Of a DNA stretch of 64,000 bases, positions 11,575 through 23,949 are shown in pieces. Source of the DNA: Plotosus lineatus. Its lineage: Eukaryota > Chordata > Actinopteri > Siluriformes > Plotosidae. How positions within the stretch are numbered: the stretch's first letter is position 1; each line of letters starts with the position of its first letter. The notes beneath the pieces are model-generated. The model had not been told where the DNA came from and searched no databases. It saw nothing but the letters and a program-made list of their open reading frames with translations. The stretch is taken from NCBI GenBank assembly GCA_024760905.1, contig CM045733.1, positions 34,310,001 to 34,374,000 on the forward strand, written 5' to 3'. The position numbers and the translations under genes are program-made.

Positions 11575-11575
<1 letters not shown>

Positions 11576-11579
11576 CCAT

Positions 11580-13330
11580 GAAGTAGAAAAGAGACTAGCT
11601 TCTACATTAGGATAATGATTAAACTTGCCCAAAACTTCATAGCTTTTTGAATGGTCGTCAAACTCTCTGAAAATCCAGGGGAAGCTGGGATAGTACATGG
11701 CTCGACTAATATCTGTCCATAAAATCTGAAACTATAACAGTGAATGAGAGGAAATTCTTTAAAAAAGGAATTACAGTAATAGAATTTGGGAAACTTATCT
11801 GTATCCGATTTTAAATCTTGTTTCTTGTTTTCTTTTTTAAGTATATCAAACATAAAGTTCACGAACAAATTGTAGCAGTATATAAATTGAAATATAAAAC
11901 TTTTTGTTGTAACTTGAAAAAGTGAGATGGTTTGAAACTTCTATAGTAATTGTGCACAATGAAACAATCACGCAGTGCTGAATCTTAATACACTCACAAA
12001 CGTAAGGCAGCAATCCACCAGTGACAGTGCAATACATTACAGGAACAAGGTTTACCTGTATAATTGTATTGTAGAGTGTGTGTTTATTTCTTAAGAAAAC
12101 AAAACAAAACAAAACAAAAATCTAAATTAGTTGATGAGGGTGCCCAAACCTTACAACTGTATGACCATTAGTATTCTAATGAAATAAGGCTTTTAATCAC
12201 TTCTTATAAGAAACACACAGAAAGAAGCTTCACTAAAACATTCCCACACACAACTAAGATTACTGCTCATAAAAGGACTAATAATAAACGATACCCATTG
12301 GAAAATCTATTTTGATCCTCTTGACTCAGGTCAACTAAAAGGAAGTCTTAAACTCTTCCCACCAGTAGACTCTGAGAAGCTTTCTGAAATTTGGGAAAGA
12401 GTTTCCACTTTTGTTAACACTATCATTTAAAGGTTTGTGAGGGCTGGCTGATATAGACCCACTGATACTGTATGAAGGCGAGAGAGAGAGGGAGGGAAAA
12501 GAGGAAAGGAGTAAGGGGTCTCAGCTGCCATGCTCTTTCTGATCCCTGATCTCTACTTCCCAGGACCGTGGCCTTCTCTCCGGGGAAATTGTTCCCTTAA
12601 AATTATGGATGCGGCCTCCATATCAGGAAATGTCTCATCACTATGACCTCCCATTGTGCTTTGCTCATTTCTTGCTCTGTTGGCAGGGCAGGACATGTCT
12701 ACTTTGTTAGAAACAGTTTTACGTCTAATTTCAGTATGGAGGTACGTCCTTCAGAATTGAAATTCATTACCAGAATGGGAAACCCAAATCATTTCTCACA
12801 TTTCCATGAAATCAGATGCCTATCATCCAGTGGAGCCTTCATAGTTTCTCATAATTTGCTGCTGTCTTTATTAGTGAGATTCTGCACCAAATGCATGGCA
12901 CATGACAGAACTCATGCTGATTGGCTGTTATGTAATTTGCATCATGATGGGCAGCAATTAAAAAAAAGACATACAGTTTTATTCATAATAAAAACTTAGT
13001 GTTAAAGTTTCCTGCTTTCCATAAAGATCATTGTTGGGAAATACGGGAAAGACATTTATTTACTTGCTCCATGGAAAGCTTTTCAGATAAGACCTGTGCT
13101 AATCTTAAAACATCAACTCCAGACACATATCAATAGAAATATCTATCAGGAGCTCCAGACAGTGTCTAAATTTATGAGTGTCTCTAAAAGAAAAGTTCAA
13201 TTGGTATAACTTTTGCCTGGACCTGCCAATGGAGTTTTGTCTCCTTTTTGGAAATTTCACGACTGTAGAGCAGATCAGAACAAAAGTGTTGCTAAAAATC
13301 AATAGCATTTATACTTAACATGCTCCTGCT
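11580..13330. other. Intergenic; possible conserved non-coding patch near 12.7-13.0 kb
   Basis: No gene is recognised. Positions 12640-13110 look non-repetitive and hold an octamer ATTTGCAT (12935-12942) close to a CCAAT-like ATTGGC. Whether this is conserved cannot be judged from one sequence. Confidence 0.3.
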
Positions 13331-13334
13331 TGCA

Positions 13335-13560
13335 GTGGTGGCTGAAAAGTTTTTGCTCTGGGATATCAGAAGGTTGATGGTTCAAGCCCAAGCACTGCCA
13401 AGCTGTCACTGTTGGCCCCTTAAACAAAGCGCTAATCCTTGTCTACTCCGGGAGTGGCAAATCATGGCTGACCCTGTGCTCTGGACAACCCCCCCCCCCC
13501 CCCCCGCTTGCACTCCCACTTCCGCTTCCTAATAAGCTAGGATATGTGCAAAATATAATT
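13335..13560 (+). mobile_element. tRNA-derived SINE, type D
   Basis: A B-box-like ggttcaagcccaagcac is followed by ccaagctgtcactgttggcc, cttaaacaaagcgctaatcc, atcatggctgaccctgtgct and aataagctaggatatgtgca. This is a layout seen in several fish SINE families. A C-run (13491-13506) interrupts it. Single copy in the window. Confidence 0.6.
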
Positions 13561-13867
13561 ATGCTATGCTGTAAAGGATATTCTCATGACAAGTAATGGC
13601 TTCGCTTAGAAACCTGGTCTAAATTTTACATCAATTCATTCCAGTTTTGTATCCATTCCAAATTAACCACCAAATTCCTCATTTGTAGTGACATTCTCAA
13701 TTAATGTTATAGCTATCTCTACACAGATGCAATAATTATATTGATGACCTGGCTCTATCTCAGCAAAGAGTTCCAGTTTACCGGAGTAAAATGAATAAAT
13801 TGATCAAATGAGAAGTTTCTTTCTTTATAGAAGGTTTAAACTTGTGAAAAAGCACATTGAGGTAGGA

Positions 13868-13873
13868 TTTGCT

Positions 13874-13947
<74 letters not shown>
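13868..13947. repeat. (TA)n-(CA)n compound microsatellite
   Basis: TA units run directly into about 35 CA units, abutting the left end of a MITE. Confidence 0.95.
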
Positions 13948-13949
<2 letters not shown>

Positions 13950-13952
<3 letters not shown>

Positions 13953-14523
13953 GGATCCCTCACTTTCCGTGGTTAATTGGGACCGTGACTGCTGAATTCC
14001 GCAAAGTAAGATCAACCCCCCCCCGACCAATCATCCCTCACTACTTTGCGCTTCAATTCATGCGGCTTCAATGCATCGCGTTTTTTTTAAAAATATTCTT
14101 CAAATAAAAAAAAAAAAAGGAATTTAAGGAAGAATAGGGAAAAAAGTTAAGGTAAATACTGCAAAACAGGGCCAATTATGCAACAACAACAACAACCCCC
14201 AAAAAAAAAAAACCCCAAAAACAAAAAAAACACCCAACCCAACCCCCCCATCAAAACTACTTACATTTTTATGTGAGGTGCACATCTGAGTGTGTGCATG
14301 TACACCTGTGTGCACACGCCCTCGTCTGTATGTGTGTTTATTATATTTTATTTACAGCTTATCTTATTTTGTGGGGGTTTTTTTCTCCTCGCATAATCCG
14401 TCTTGTTTTTCTGTCATTTTCCTTATTTTTTTAATTTGATGAATATATATATATATATTTTTTTTTTAATCGCGATGCACTGAAGACGCATGAATTGAAG
14501 CACAGAGTAGCAATGGATCCCTG
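13950..14523. mobile_element. Tigger/pogo-like MITE (non-autonomous mariner superfamily)
   Basis: The left end reads cagggatccctcactttcc. The right end reads, on minus, cagggatccattgctactct. The inner part pairs over a long stretch: gcttcaattcatgcggcttc near 14050 against its complement near 14490. There is no transposase reading frame. A TA target duplication is not clean. Confidence 0.6.
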
Positions 14524-14756
14524 GATATATCAACATTAACTGGAAATATTATGCTAAGTCAACGTTAGACTCTTAAAATTATTATTTTTTTTTTGCTAAT
14601 ACCAGTTTTTAGGTAGTTTAAAAACAAATTCCACATACGTAGAATACTTTCAGATTAGTTATTATCATTTTATTATTAGATTATTATCAGCAGAGGATGC
14701 TTATTGTTGCAGTTCTCACAATTTTAATTTTTGTTTCCCTATAATCCCAATATATA

Positions 14757-17700
14757 ATGCAGCTGTGAAGGGGGGGGCACAAACAAGTGCCTGCCCTCAC
14801 GCCGGTCCCAAGCCCGGATAAATGCAGAGGGTTGCGACAGGAAGGGCATCCGGCGTAAAACTTTTGCCAGAATACAAAATGCAAAATGTAAAAACAAATT
14901 TCAGACTGGATCGGTTGAGGCCCGGGTTAACAACGCCCGCCATCAGTGCTGTTAACCAACAGGGTGCTGATGGAAATTGGACTACTGTTGGTCGAAGACA
15001 TCGAAGAAGGAGAGGTGGGAGGTGTGTCCGTAGGCAGAGAGAGAAGAGGAAAAGCATGAGTCTAGGACTGAGAGTAGGGACTTTGAATGTTGCAACTATG
15101 ACAGGAAAAGGCAGAGAGCTGGCGGACATGATGCAGAGGAGGAAGGTGGACATATTTTGTGTTCAGGAGAACAGGTGGAAAGGTAGCAAGGCTAGAAGCT
15201 TCGGAGGGGGTTTAAGCTGTTTTATCATGGTGTGGATGGGAAGAGAAATGGAGTAGGAGTCATCTTGAAGGAGGGGCTGGTCAGGAATGTTCTAGAAGTG
15301 AAAAGATGTCAGACAGAGTGATGAGTCTCAAGTTAGAAATTGAAGGTGTGATGTTCAATGTTGTTAGTGCTTATGCCCCACAGGCAGGATGTGAGCTAGA
15401 AGAGAAGGAGAGGTTCTGGAGTGAGTTAGATGAAGTGATGCATGGTACCCCCAGAAGTGAAAGAGTGGTCATTGGTGCAAACTTCAACGGACATGTTGGT
15501 GCAGGCAACAGAGGGGACGAGGACGTGATGGGCAGGTTTGGTATCCAGGACAGGAACACAGAAGGAGGGATGTTGATGGATTTTGCAAAAAGGATGGAAA
15601 TGGCTGTGGTGAATACTTTCTTCCAGAAGAGAGAGGAACATAGGGTGACTTATAAAAGTGGAGGTAGGAGCACACAGGTAGACTACATCTTGAGTAGGCG
15701 ATGTAATTTGAAGGAAGTCAGTGACTGCAAAGTAGTAGTGGGTGAGAGTGTTGCCAAACAGCATAGGATGGTGGTGTGCAGGATGACGCTGATGGTAAGA
15801 AACGTGAAGAAGGCAAAGGCAGAGCAGAAGACAAAGTGGTGGAAGCTGAAATAGGAAGCGTGTCGTGTTGTCTTCAAGGAGGAGTTGAAACAGGCTTTGG
15901 GTTGTCAGGAAATGCTTCCAGATGACTGGACAACTACAGCTAATGTGATCAGGGAGAAAGGTAGGAGAGTATTTGGCGCGTCCTCTGGAAGAACAGTAGA
16001 TAAGGAGACTTGGTAGTGGAACAAGGAAGCGCAGGAGTGTGTACAAAAGAAGAGGTTAGCTAAGAAGAAATGGGACACAGAGAGGACCGAAGAGAGTAAA
16101 CAGGAGTGCAGGGAGACAGCGTAAGGCGAAGGTAGCGGTGTCAAAGGCCAAACAGAGGGTGTATGATGACTTGTATGCTAGGTTGGAAAGTAAGGAGAGA
16201 GAAAATGATTTATACAGGTTGGCACAGAAGAGAAATAGAGACGGGAAGGATGTGCAGCAAGTTAGAGTGATTAAGGATAGAGTGGGAAACGTGTTGACTG
16301 ATGACAGAAGTGTGTGGGAAGATGCAAAAAGTACTTTGAAGAGCTGTTGAATGAGAAAAATGAGAAAGAAAAAAAGAGTAGAAGAGGTGACTGTTGAGGA
16401 CCAGGAAGTAGCAAAGATTAGTAAGGGTGAAGTCAGGAGGGCATTGCAGAGGATGAAGAGTGGAAAGGCAGTTGGTCCTGATGATATACCAGTGGAGGTA
16501 TGGCAGTATCTAGGAGAGGAAGCAGGAGATTTTCTGACAAGAACATTCAACAAAGTCTTAGAGAGTGAACAGATGCCAGAGGAATGGAGGAGAAGTGTGA
16601 TGGTCCCCATTGTTAAAAACAAGGGAGATGTTCAGAGTTGTGGCAACTACAGAGGGATAAAGTTGATGAGCCATACGATGAAGCTATGGGAAAGAATAGT
16701 GGAAGCTAGACTAAGGGCAGAGGTCAGCATTTTTGAACAACAGTTTGGTTTCATGCCAAGAAAGAGCACCACAGATGCAGTATTTGCCTTGAGTATGTTA
16801 ATAGAGAAGTACAGAGAATGTCAGAAGGAGCTGCATTGTGCCTTTGTGGATCTGGAGAAAGCATATGACAGGGTGCTGAGAGAGCAACTGTGCTATTGAA
16901 TCAGGAAATCTGGAGTGGCAGAGAAGTATGTTAGAGTAGTGCAGGACATGTATGAGAGATGGAAGACAGTGGTGAGGTGTGCTGTCGGTGTGACAGAAGA
17001 GTTCAAGGTGGAGGTGGGACTGCATCAAGGGTCAGCTCTGAGCCCCTTCTTGTTTGCTATCTTGACGAGATGAGGTTCGACAAGAATTTCCATAGACTAT
17101 GATGTTTGCAGATGAGAGTGTGATCTGTAGTGAGAGCAGAGAAGAAGTGCAGGAAAATCTAGAGAGGTTGTGGTATGCCCTGGAAAGGAGAGGAATGAAA
17201 GTTAGCCTCAGTAAAACAGAATACATATGTGTGAACGACAAGGACCCAAGAGGAACGGTTAGCTTACAGGGATCAGAGATACTGAAGGTGGAGGATTTTA
17301 AGTATATAGGCTCAACAATCCAGAGCAATGGAGAGTGTGGAAAAGAGGTGAAGAAGTGTGCGCAGGCAGGTTGGAATGGTTGGAGAAAAGTATCTAGTGT
17401 GATGTGTGATCGGAAGGTATCGGCAAGAATGAAAGGAAAAGTGTACAAGACGGTGTTAAGGCCAGTGATGTTGTATGGTTTAGAAACAGTGGCCTTGGGG
17501 AAAAGACAGGAGGCAGAGCTGGAGGTAGCAGAGATGAAAATGTTGAGGTTCTCTTTGGGAGTCACGAAGATGGATAGGATCAGGAATGAGTACATCAGAA
17601 GGACAACACATGTAAGAGGTTTTGTAGACAAAGTCAGAGAGGCTAGCTTGAGGTTGTTTGGACATGTACAGAGGAGGGATAGTGAGTATATTGGTAGTAG

Positions 17701-17886
17701 GATGCTGAGGTTTGGAACGACCAGGCAGAAGGTCTAGAGGAAGACCAAAGAGAAGATTTATGGATGTGGTGAAGGAGGACATGAAGGTAGTTGGAGTAAG
17801 CGTAGAAGACACAGAGGATCGGGTGAGATAGAGACGGATGGTTTGCTGTGGCAACCCCTGAAGGGAAAAGCCGAAAGGAAAAGAAG
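14757..17886 (+). mobile_element. RTE-like LINE copy A, full length, broken
   Basis: A perfect 16-bp duplication (ataatcccaatatata) flanks it at 14741-14756 and 17887-17902, defining a complete insertion. The protein is in pieces. Endonuclease: LNVATMTGKGRELAD at about 15085, then ANFNGHVGAG (usual Asp lost) and RSTQVDYILS. RT follows at 16351-16899 (GPDDIPVEVW, FGFMPRKSTTDAVFALS). The FADD box is FADE at about 17100. The C-terminal part is 17101-17737. Stops or shifts occur near 15258, 15853, 16015, 16900, 17065 and 17736. It ends in gccgaaaggaaaagaa, the short 3' end typical of RTE. Confidence 0.9.
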
Positions 17887-18061
17887 ATAATCCCAATATA
17901 TACCTCCACGTTGATAGAACTTTTATAAACATAAAACTGACTTGTGCCCTGGGCACTGATGCAATTCCATACCATTACATAAGCTGGGTTTTACACCTTT
18001 CACTGTTAATGACCTGGATGGTTGTTATCATCTTTGTCTTGATATTTGGTCTGAAAAAAAA

Positions 18062-20313
18062 ATGCAGCCGTGAGGGCGGCACAAACCAGTGTCCATCCTC
18101 ATGCCAGTCCCAAGCCCGAAAAAATGCAGAGGGTTGCGACAGGAAGGGCATCCGATGTAAAACTTTTGCCAGAATACAGAATGCGAATCATTAAAACAAA
18201 TTCCATACTGGATTGGTCGAGGCCCGGGTTAACAACGACCCCGCCATCAGTGCTGTTAACCAACAGGATACTGGTGGAAATTGAACTCCTGTTGGTCGAA
18301 GAAGGCGAGTTCGAAGAAGGAGAGGCAGGAGGCATGTCCGTAAGCAGTGAGAGAAGAGGAAAGGCATGAGTCTAGGACTGAGAGTAGGTACTTGAAATGT
18401 TGGAACTATGACAGGAAAAGCTAGAGAGCTGGTTGACATGATGCAGAGGAGGAAGGTGGACATACTGTGTGTTCAGGAGACCAGGTGGAAAGGTAGCAAG
18501 GCTCGAAGCTTAAATTTAAGCTGTTTTAAGAGTGTTATGTTGTCTTCAAGGGGTAGTTGAAACAGGCTTTGGGTGGTCAGGAAGTGCTTCCAGATGACTG
18601 GACAACTACAGCTAATGTTATCCGGGAGACAGGTAGAAGAGTCCTTTGCATGTCCTCTGGAAAGAAAGTAGATAAGGAGACTTGGTGGTGGAATGAGAAA
18701 GTGCAGGAGTGTGCACAAAGGAAGAGGTTAGCTAAGAAGAACTGGGACATAGAGAGGACTAAAGAGAGTAAATAGGAATACAGGGAGACATAGCATAAGG
18801 CGAAGGCAGTGGTGTCAAAGGCCTAACAGAGGGTGTAGCAAGGGTGAAGTGAGGAGGGCATTGAAAAGGATGAAGAGTGGAAAGGCAGTTGGTCCTGATG
18901 ACATACCGGTGGAGGTATGGAAGTATCGAGGAGAGGTAGCAGTAGATTTTCTCACAAGAACATTCAACAAGGTCTTAGAGAATGAGAGGATGCCAGAGGA
19001 ATGGAGGAGAAGTGTGCTGGTGCCCAGTTTTAAGAACAAGGGAGACGTGTAGAGTTGTGGCAACTACAGAGGGACAAAGTTGATGAGCCATACGATGAAG
19101 TTATGGGAAAGAATAGTGAAAGCTAGACTAAGGGCAGAGGTCAGCATTTGTGAACAACAGTTTGGTTTCATGCCAAGAAAGAGCACCACAGATGCAGTGT
19201 TTGCTTTGAGGATGTTAATAGAAAAGTATAGAGAAGGTCAGAGGGAGCTGCATTGTGCCTTTGTGGATCTGAAGAAAGCATATGACAGGGTGCTGAGAGA
19301 GCAACTGTGCTATTGAATCAGGATGTCTGGAGTGGCAGAGAAGTATGTTAGAGTAGTGCAGGACATGTATGAGAGTTGTAAGACTGTTGTGAGGTGTGCT
19401 GTCGATGCGACAGAAGAGTTCAAGGTGGAGGTGGGACTGCATCAAGGATCAGCTCTGAGCCCCTTCTTGTTTGCTATGGTGATGGAAAGGCTGACAGACG
19501 AGGTGAAACAAGAATCTCCATGGACTATGATGTTTGCAGATGACATTGTGATCTGCAGTGAGAGCAGAGAACAAGTGCAGGAAAATCTAGAGAGGTGGAG
19601 GTATGCCCTGGAAAGGAGAGGAATGAAGATTAGCCTCAGTAAGACAGAATACATGTGTATGAATGACAAGGACCCAAGAGGAACGGTGAGCTTACAGGGA
19701 GCAGAGATAAGGAAGGTGGAGGATTTTAAGTACTTAGGCTCACCAATCCAGAGCAGTGGAGAGTGTGGAAAAGAGGTGAAGAAGTGTGTGTAGGCAGGTT
19801 GGAATGGTTGGAGAAAAGTGTCCGGTGTGATGTGTGATAGGAGGGTATCGGCAAGAATGAAAGGAAAAGTGTACAAGACGGTGTTGAGGCCAGCAATGTT
19901 GTATGGCTTAGAAACAGTGGCACTGGGGAAAAGACAGGAGGCAGAGCTGGAGGTAGCAGAGATGAAAATGTTGAGGTTCTCTTTGGGAGTAACAAGGATG
20001 GATAGGGTCAGGAATGAGCACATCAGAGGGACAGCACATGTAAGAGGTTTTGTAGACAAAGTCAGAGAGACCAGATTGAGATGGTTTGGATATGTACAGA
20101 GAAGGAATATTGAATATATTTGTAGTAGGATGCTGAGGTTGGAACTACCAGGCAGAAGGCCTAGAGGAAGGTGAAAGAGAAGATTTATGGATGTAGTGAA
20201 GGAGGACATAAAGGTAGTTGGAGCAAGAGTAGAAGATGCAGAGGACAGGGTGAGATCGAGGCCAATGATTCGCTGTGGCGACCCCTGAGGGGAACAGCTG
20301 AAAGGAAAAGAAG
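18062..20313 (+). mobile_element. RTE-like LINE copy B, two internal deletions
   Basis: Starts at atgcagccgtgagggcgg like copy A and ends with gctgaaaggaaaagaagaag. Relative to copy A it lacks about 0.63 kb of endonuclease/linker (junction near 18530) and about 0.26 kb near 18836. RT is still readable (19323-19793) with FADDIVICSE intact, and the C-terminal region is open at 19818-20174. Stops at 19316, 19791 and others inactivate it. It lies 175 bp after copy A in the same orientation. Confidence 0.88.
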
Positions 20314-21543
20314 AAGAAGATTTGTTTTAAAAAAAAACGAGCTAAAATGTGCACTTGTGAAAGCAAATTGAAATTCTACCTGAGGGCTCAAACATGCCGC
20401 ATTTAAATAAGTGGTTTTCAACACATCAGCTTGGAGGAATTTCAGCCCATTTCTCTTACAGAGTATTGTAACTCTAATTGTGGAATGTTGGTAAGTTTCC
20501 TACCGTGTAGTGCTCATTTTTGGTCTTTTCACAACATCTCAATTGGACTAAGGTCAGAACTTTGACTTTTCCATTCTAAAACATTCAATTTATACTTCTT
20601 TAACCATTCTTTAGTTCTCTAGTAGAACTTGTGTGCTTCGAACCATTGTCTTGCTGCATGATCCACTTCCTTTTGAGATTTAGTTCATGGACAGATATTC
20701 TGATATTTCCTTCAGTATTTGCTGGTATAATTTAGAATTCATTGTTACATCGATGATGGCAATCTGTCCTGGCTCAGATGCCTCAAAACAGGTCATGATA
20801 CTACCACCATCATGTTTCACAGATGAGATAAGGTTCTTATGCTGGAGTTCAATGTTTTCCTTTCTCCAAACATAATACTTCTAATTCAAGCCAAAAGTCC
20901 TATTTTGGTTTCATCCGTCCAAAATTCATTCATCAAATAGCCTTATGATTTGTCCATGTGATCTTTAGCAGACTACAGAAGAGCAACAACTTTCCTTTGG
21001 GAGAGCAGTGGCTTTTTCCTTGTAACCCTGCCATGCACACCACTGTTGTTCAGTGTTCTCCTGATGGTGGACTCATGAAAATTACATTAGCCAATGCAAG
21101 AGAGGCCCTCAGTTTCTTCGAGGTTTCCCTGGGGTCCTTTGTGACCTTTACGACTATTACACGCTTTGCTCTTAGAGTAATCTTAATTGGTTGACCACTA
21201 CTAGGAAGGGTAACAAAGGTCTTAAAATCTCCATTTGTACAGAATCTGCCTTATTGTGGATTGGCTGGATCCAAACTCTTGAAATAGTTTTGTAACCTTT
21301 TCCAGTATGATGAACATCAACAACCCTTTCTCTGAGGTCTCAAAATCTCCTTTGTTTATGCCATGATACATTTCCAAAAATGTTCCACAATGTGTCAACA
21401 TTTAGATAGATCCGTGTTCTTTAAATTAAACCGGGGGCTCACTGACACCTGAGAGTCATCCTAACTGACTGAAACCAGCTGAAGTTCACAAACTTTTGCC
21501 ACTCACAGATATGTACTATTGGATCACTTTCGTCAATAAATAA

Positions 21544-21871
21544 ATGATTTCCTTTCGACTTTTTCCCCTTTATCAGGGGTCGCCATAGAGAATGATTTGC
21601 TAGTTTGATTTGGCATAGGTTTTTATGTTGAATGCCCTTCCTGACACAACCCTTTAGCAAGGGAGAGAAACACGCTGACGGCTTTGCAGCTACTCTTTAT
21701 GAAAGTCCGCAATGGTTCTTTTACATACCTCTCACCATAGACAGTGAGAGACATGGCTGCCTTTGATCACCCAGTTCGCTGCACTGGGGGGGGCAGTGAC
21801 AACCTTGTGGAGAATGGGACTTGAACCCCCTACCTTAGGATCAGCGATCCAGCGCCCTATACCATCATGGC
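21544..21871 (-). mobile_element. SINE type B with RTE-like tail, nested in Tc1 relic
   Basis: Same head, central domain and RTE-type tail as at 8711. The flanks repeat aataaatga (about 21535-21543 and 21875-21883), a plausible target duplication. Confidence 0.8.
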
Positions 21872-21916
21872 TTAATAAATGACTGAGTAAATTATGTTTG
21901 TCTCATTTATCTAACT

Positions 21917-22180
21917 CAGGGGTGTCAGAAAGGGCCATGTGGCTGCAGGTTTTTGTTTCAACCAAGCAGCAGCACACCTGACTTTGCTCATTTAATCAAC
22001 TGAGTTGAGTGTTCAGGCAGTTGATTGGTCAGTCTCTGTACAGAGCACACAGATTGACCAATCAGCGGCCTGAAGACTCAGATGAGTTGATTAAATGAGC
22101 AAAGTCAGGTGTGCTGCTGCTTGGTTGAAACAAAAACCTGCAGCCACATGGCCATTTCTGGCACGAGTTTGACACCCCTG
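21917..22180. mobile_element. hAT-type fold-back MITE
   Basis: 264 bp running from caggggtgtca to tgacacccctg, flanked by a perfect 8-bp duplication (atctaact at 21909-21916 and 22181-22188). Nearly the whole element is palindromic: arms of about 125 bp, for example ctgactttgctcatttaatc against its complement at about 22090. The 8-bp duplication and the CAGGGGTGTCA end fit hAT. Confidence 0.88.
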
Positions 22181-22304
22181 ATCTAACTGGATTCTCTTTA
22201 TCTCTTTTTAGAACATGTGTAAAAATCTGATAGTGTTTTGATTCATATTCATACAGGAACATATAAAATTCTTCAGGGTTTACAAACTTTCAAGCACCAC
22301 TGTA

Positions 22305-23098
22305 TAAATAAGGAGGTGTGTTAAAATGTTTGATTTGTATGCAGATTTACAATTAGGACTGCATTCAATCTTACATGTTTCAAAGGACTTTAAAACTACT
22401 CTGTCACTGTGTTGGACATAAGATTGGTGAAGCATGCAACTGGAAACTGGTAAAGAATGGGTGTGCGAGAAAGTGAAAGTAACATGTTACAGAACTGCCT
22501 TTGCAGCTGATTGCAACGGATGCAGATATGACATGGCTGATTAAATGGAAGGATTCACCATAAAGAAAATGCTGTCATCCGAAGATTAGTTTTGCATCTG
22601 ACTTGGTAATATCTAGGGAGACCAGTGGAAACAGCTTGGTTGAAGAAGTAGATTAATTGAAACAACCACAGTACAGTGCTAAAAACTTATTATGGAGACA
22701 GCTTCAGAATCAAGCAATTCATTGACTGCATGAATATAATTTATGTACAATGAGGTCCAATGGTCTGAGAGCATATTGAAAATTTTGGATGAAAAACTAT
22801 TTATAATAAAAGGGTTTTAAAATTTTATGTTTAGAAAATTCTATTTCTATCTATTCTAAGGTACCATGAATATTTAATTTCCAAGAATTTGCATTACAGT
22901 ACTGTACTTGTAGGTCCCAATTTAAATAAATAGTGATATTGACCATGTTAACTGCTGTCAGCGTTCATCATGTTAATCTCTTCTATTGACACTCAAGTAA
23001 CAGATGATTAATTTGATCGAAGATTTTATTATGTGGACCCCTTGCAAGCTTCACTGCATGCTGTCATAAAAGCAAAATGGGACTTTAAAAGTGAAATA
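22305..23098. other. Intergenic, nothing recognised
   Basis: AT-rich, non-repetitive in appearance, and no convincing exon seen. Confidence 0.4.
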
Positions 23099-23613
23099 CA
23101 GTAGTACCTCACTTTACGAAAATCTCACCAAACGAAAAATGCAGGTTATGAAACGCATTTTCCTAAAATTTTTGTCTCTGGATACGAAACAAGATCACGT
23201 TACGAAAGTGCCATCTTAAAAATTCAAACTCGCCATTCAAACATTAAAACGCGCCATTCAAAAATGTAAAAAAATTGCACGAGCTGCTCTCCCATCAATG
23301 ACGTTCAAACATCCCACCCCGCTGGCCTCCTATTGGCTAGGAGGGATGACGCAGCTACCTCCCATTGCCTATCTCCCAACATCCTGCCCCGCTGGCCTCC
23401 CATTGTCTAGGAGGGATGACGCAGCTCCCTCCCATTGGCTATTATGGAGCTGCAGCAGCCATAATGCTTTGAGTGTAAAGGAAAGAGTTACTGTTGTTTC
23501 ATGGTTTATTTCTTGACTCAGGTTTTTCACCTTCCATAAACATTTATAAGATTATAACTCTGCTAAGAAGACATGGTCAACACATACATGCACACACATG
23601 CGTGCGCACACAC

Positions 23614-23659
<46 letters not shown>

Positions 23660-23947
23660 ACACACACACGCACGTGCATGTGTGATTTCCGGTGTGAGTG
23701 AGAAGAAGAAATGGGCTCGTTTGATATCGCAAAGGAATATGGCCAAACCCGTCTACCATTGATACGATATTGAAGCAGGAGGTCTTAAAAGGTATGCTTT
23801 TATAATTTTAAAGGGTTTAGGGGGTAGTATTGGGAGCCTTGGAACAAATCACGCGTTTTACATGTAAAATACGGTTCAATTTACGAAAAATGCAGGTTAC
23901 GAAAAAGGCTCTGGAACGGATTAATTTTGTAAAGTGAGGTACCACTG
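23099..23947. mobile_element. Tigger/pogo-like MITE with TA target duplication
   Basis: The left end is cagtagtacctcactttacg. The right end on minus is cagtggtacctcactttaca. TA flanks both ends (23097-23098 and 23948-23949). Second-level terminal similarity includes cgaaaaatgcaggtta at both ends. The interior holds an imperfect duplication around cccattggctaggagggatg (23320-23450) and a CA run. Confidence 0.8.
23582..23675. repeat. (CA)n microsatellite inside the MITE
   Basis: CA repeat with CG and TG interruptions. Confidence 0.9.
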
Positions 23948-23949
23948 TA

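Larger units (their letters stand above)
20415..22304 (-). mobile_element. Tc1-like transposon relic carrying two later insertions
   Basis: The right end, ttcaagcaccactgta at about 22289-22304, is a Tc1-like terminal repeat. The interior on minus resembles a degraded Tc1 transposase: words such as tgaacaacagtggtgtgcat (complement near 21040) and catgatgaccttttgaggc-like sequence near 20785. No frame survives. The left terminal repeat is not evident, perhaps lost when the upstream RTE arrived. A SINE (21544-21871) and an hAT MITE (21917-22180) are nested in it. Confidence 0.7.

Noticed and set aside
12643..12999. 118-codon plus-strand frame
   Set aside because: No domain, no splice context, and the translation looks random. 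The DNA may be conserved non-coding, but that cannot be judged here.
19442..20209. 255-codon minus-strand frame over RTE copy B
   Set aside because: Antisense shadow of the RTE C-terminal region, no independent domain.
18035..20345. Target duplication of RTE copy B
   Set aside because: tttggtctgaaaaaaaa and tttgttttaaaaaaaaa are only loosely similar and A-rich, so not reliable.
21917..22180. Hairpin non-coding RNA gene
   Set aside because: The palindrome is bounded by an 8-bp target duplication and hAT-type ends, so a MITE explains it.
23580..23680. CRISPR-like regular repeat
   Set aside because: Plain dinucleotide microsatellite; no spaced unit structure anywhere in the window.
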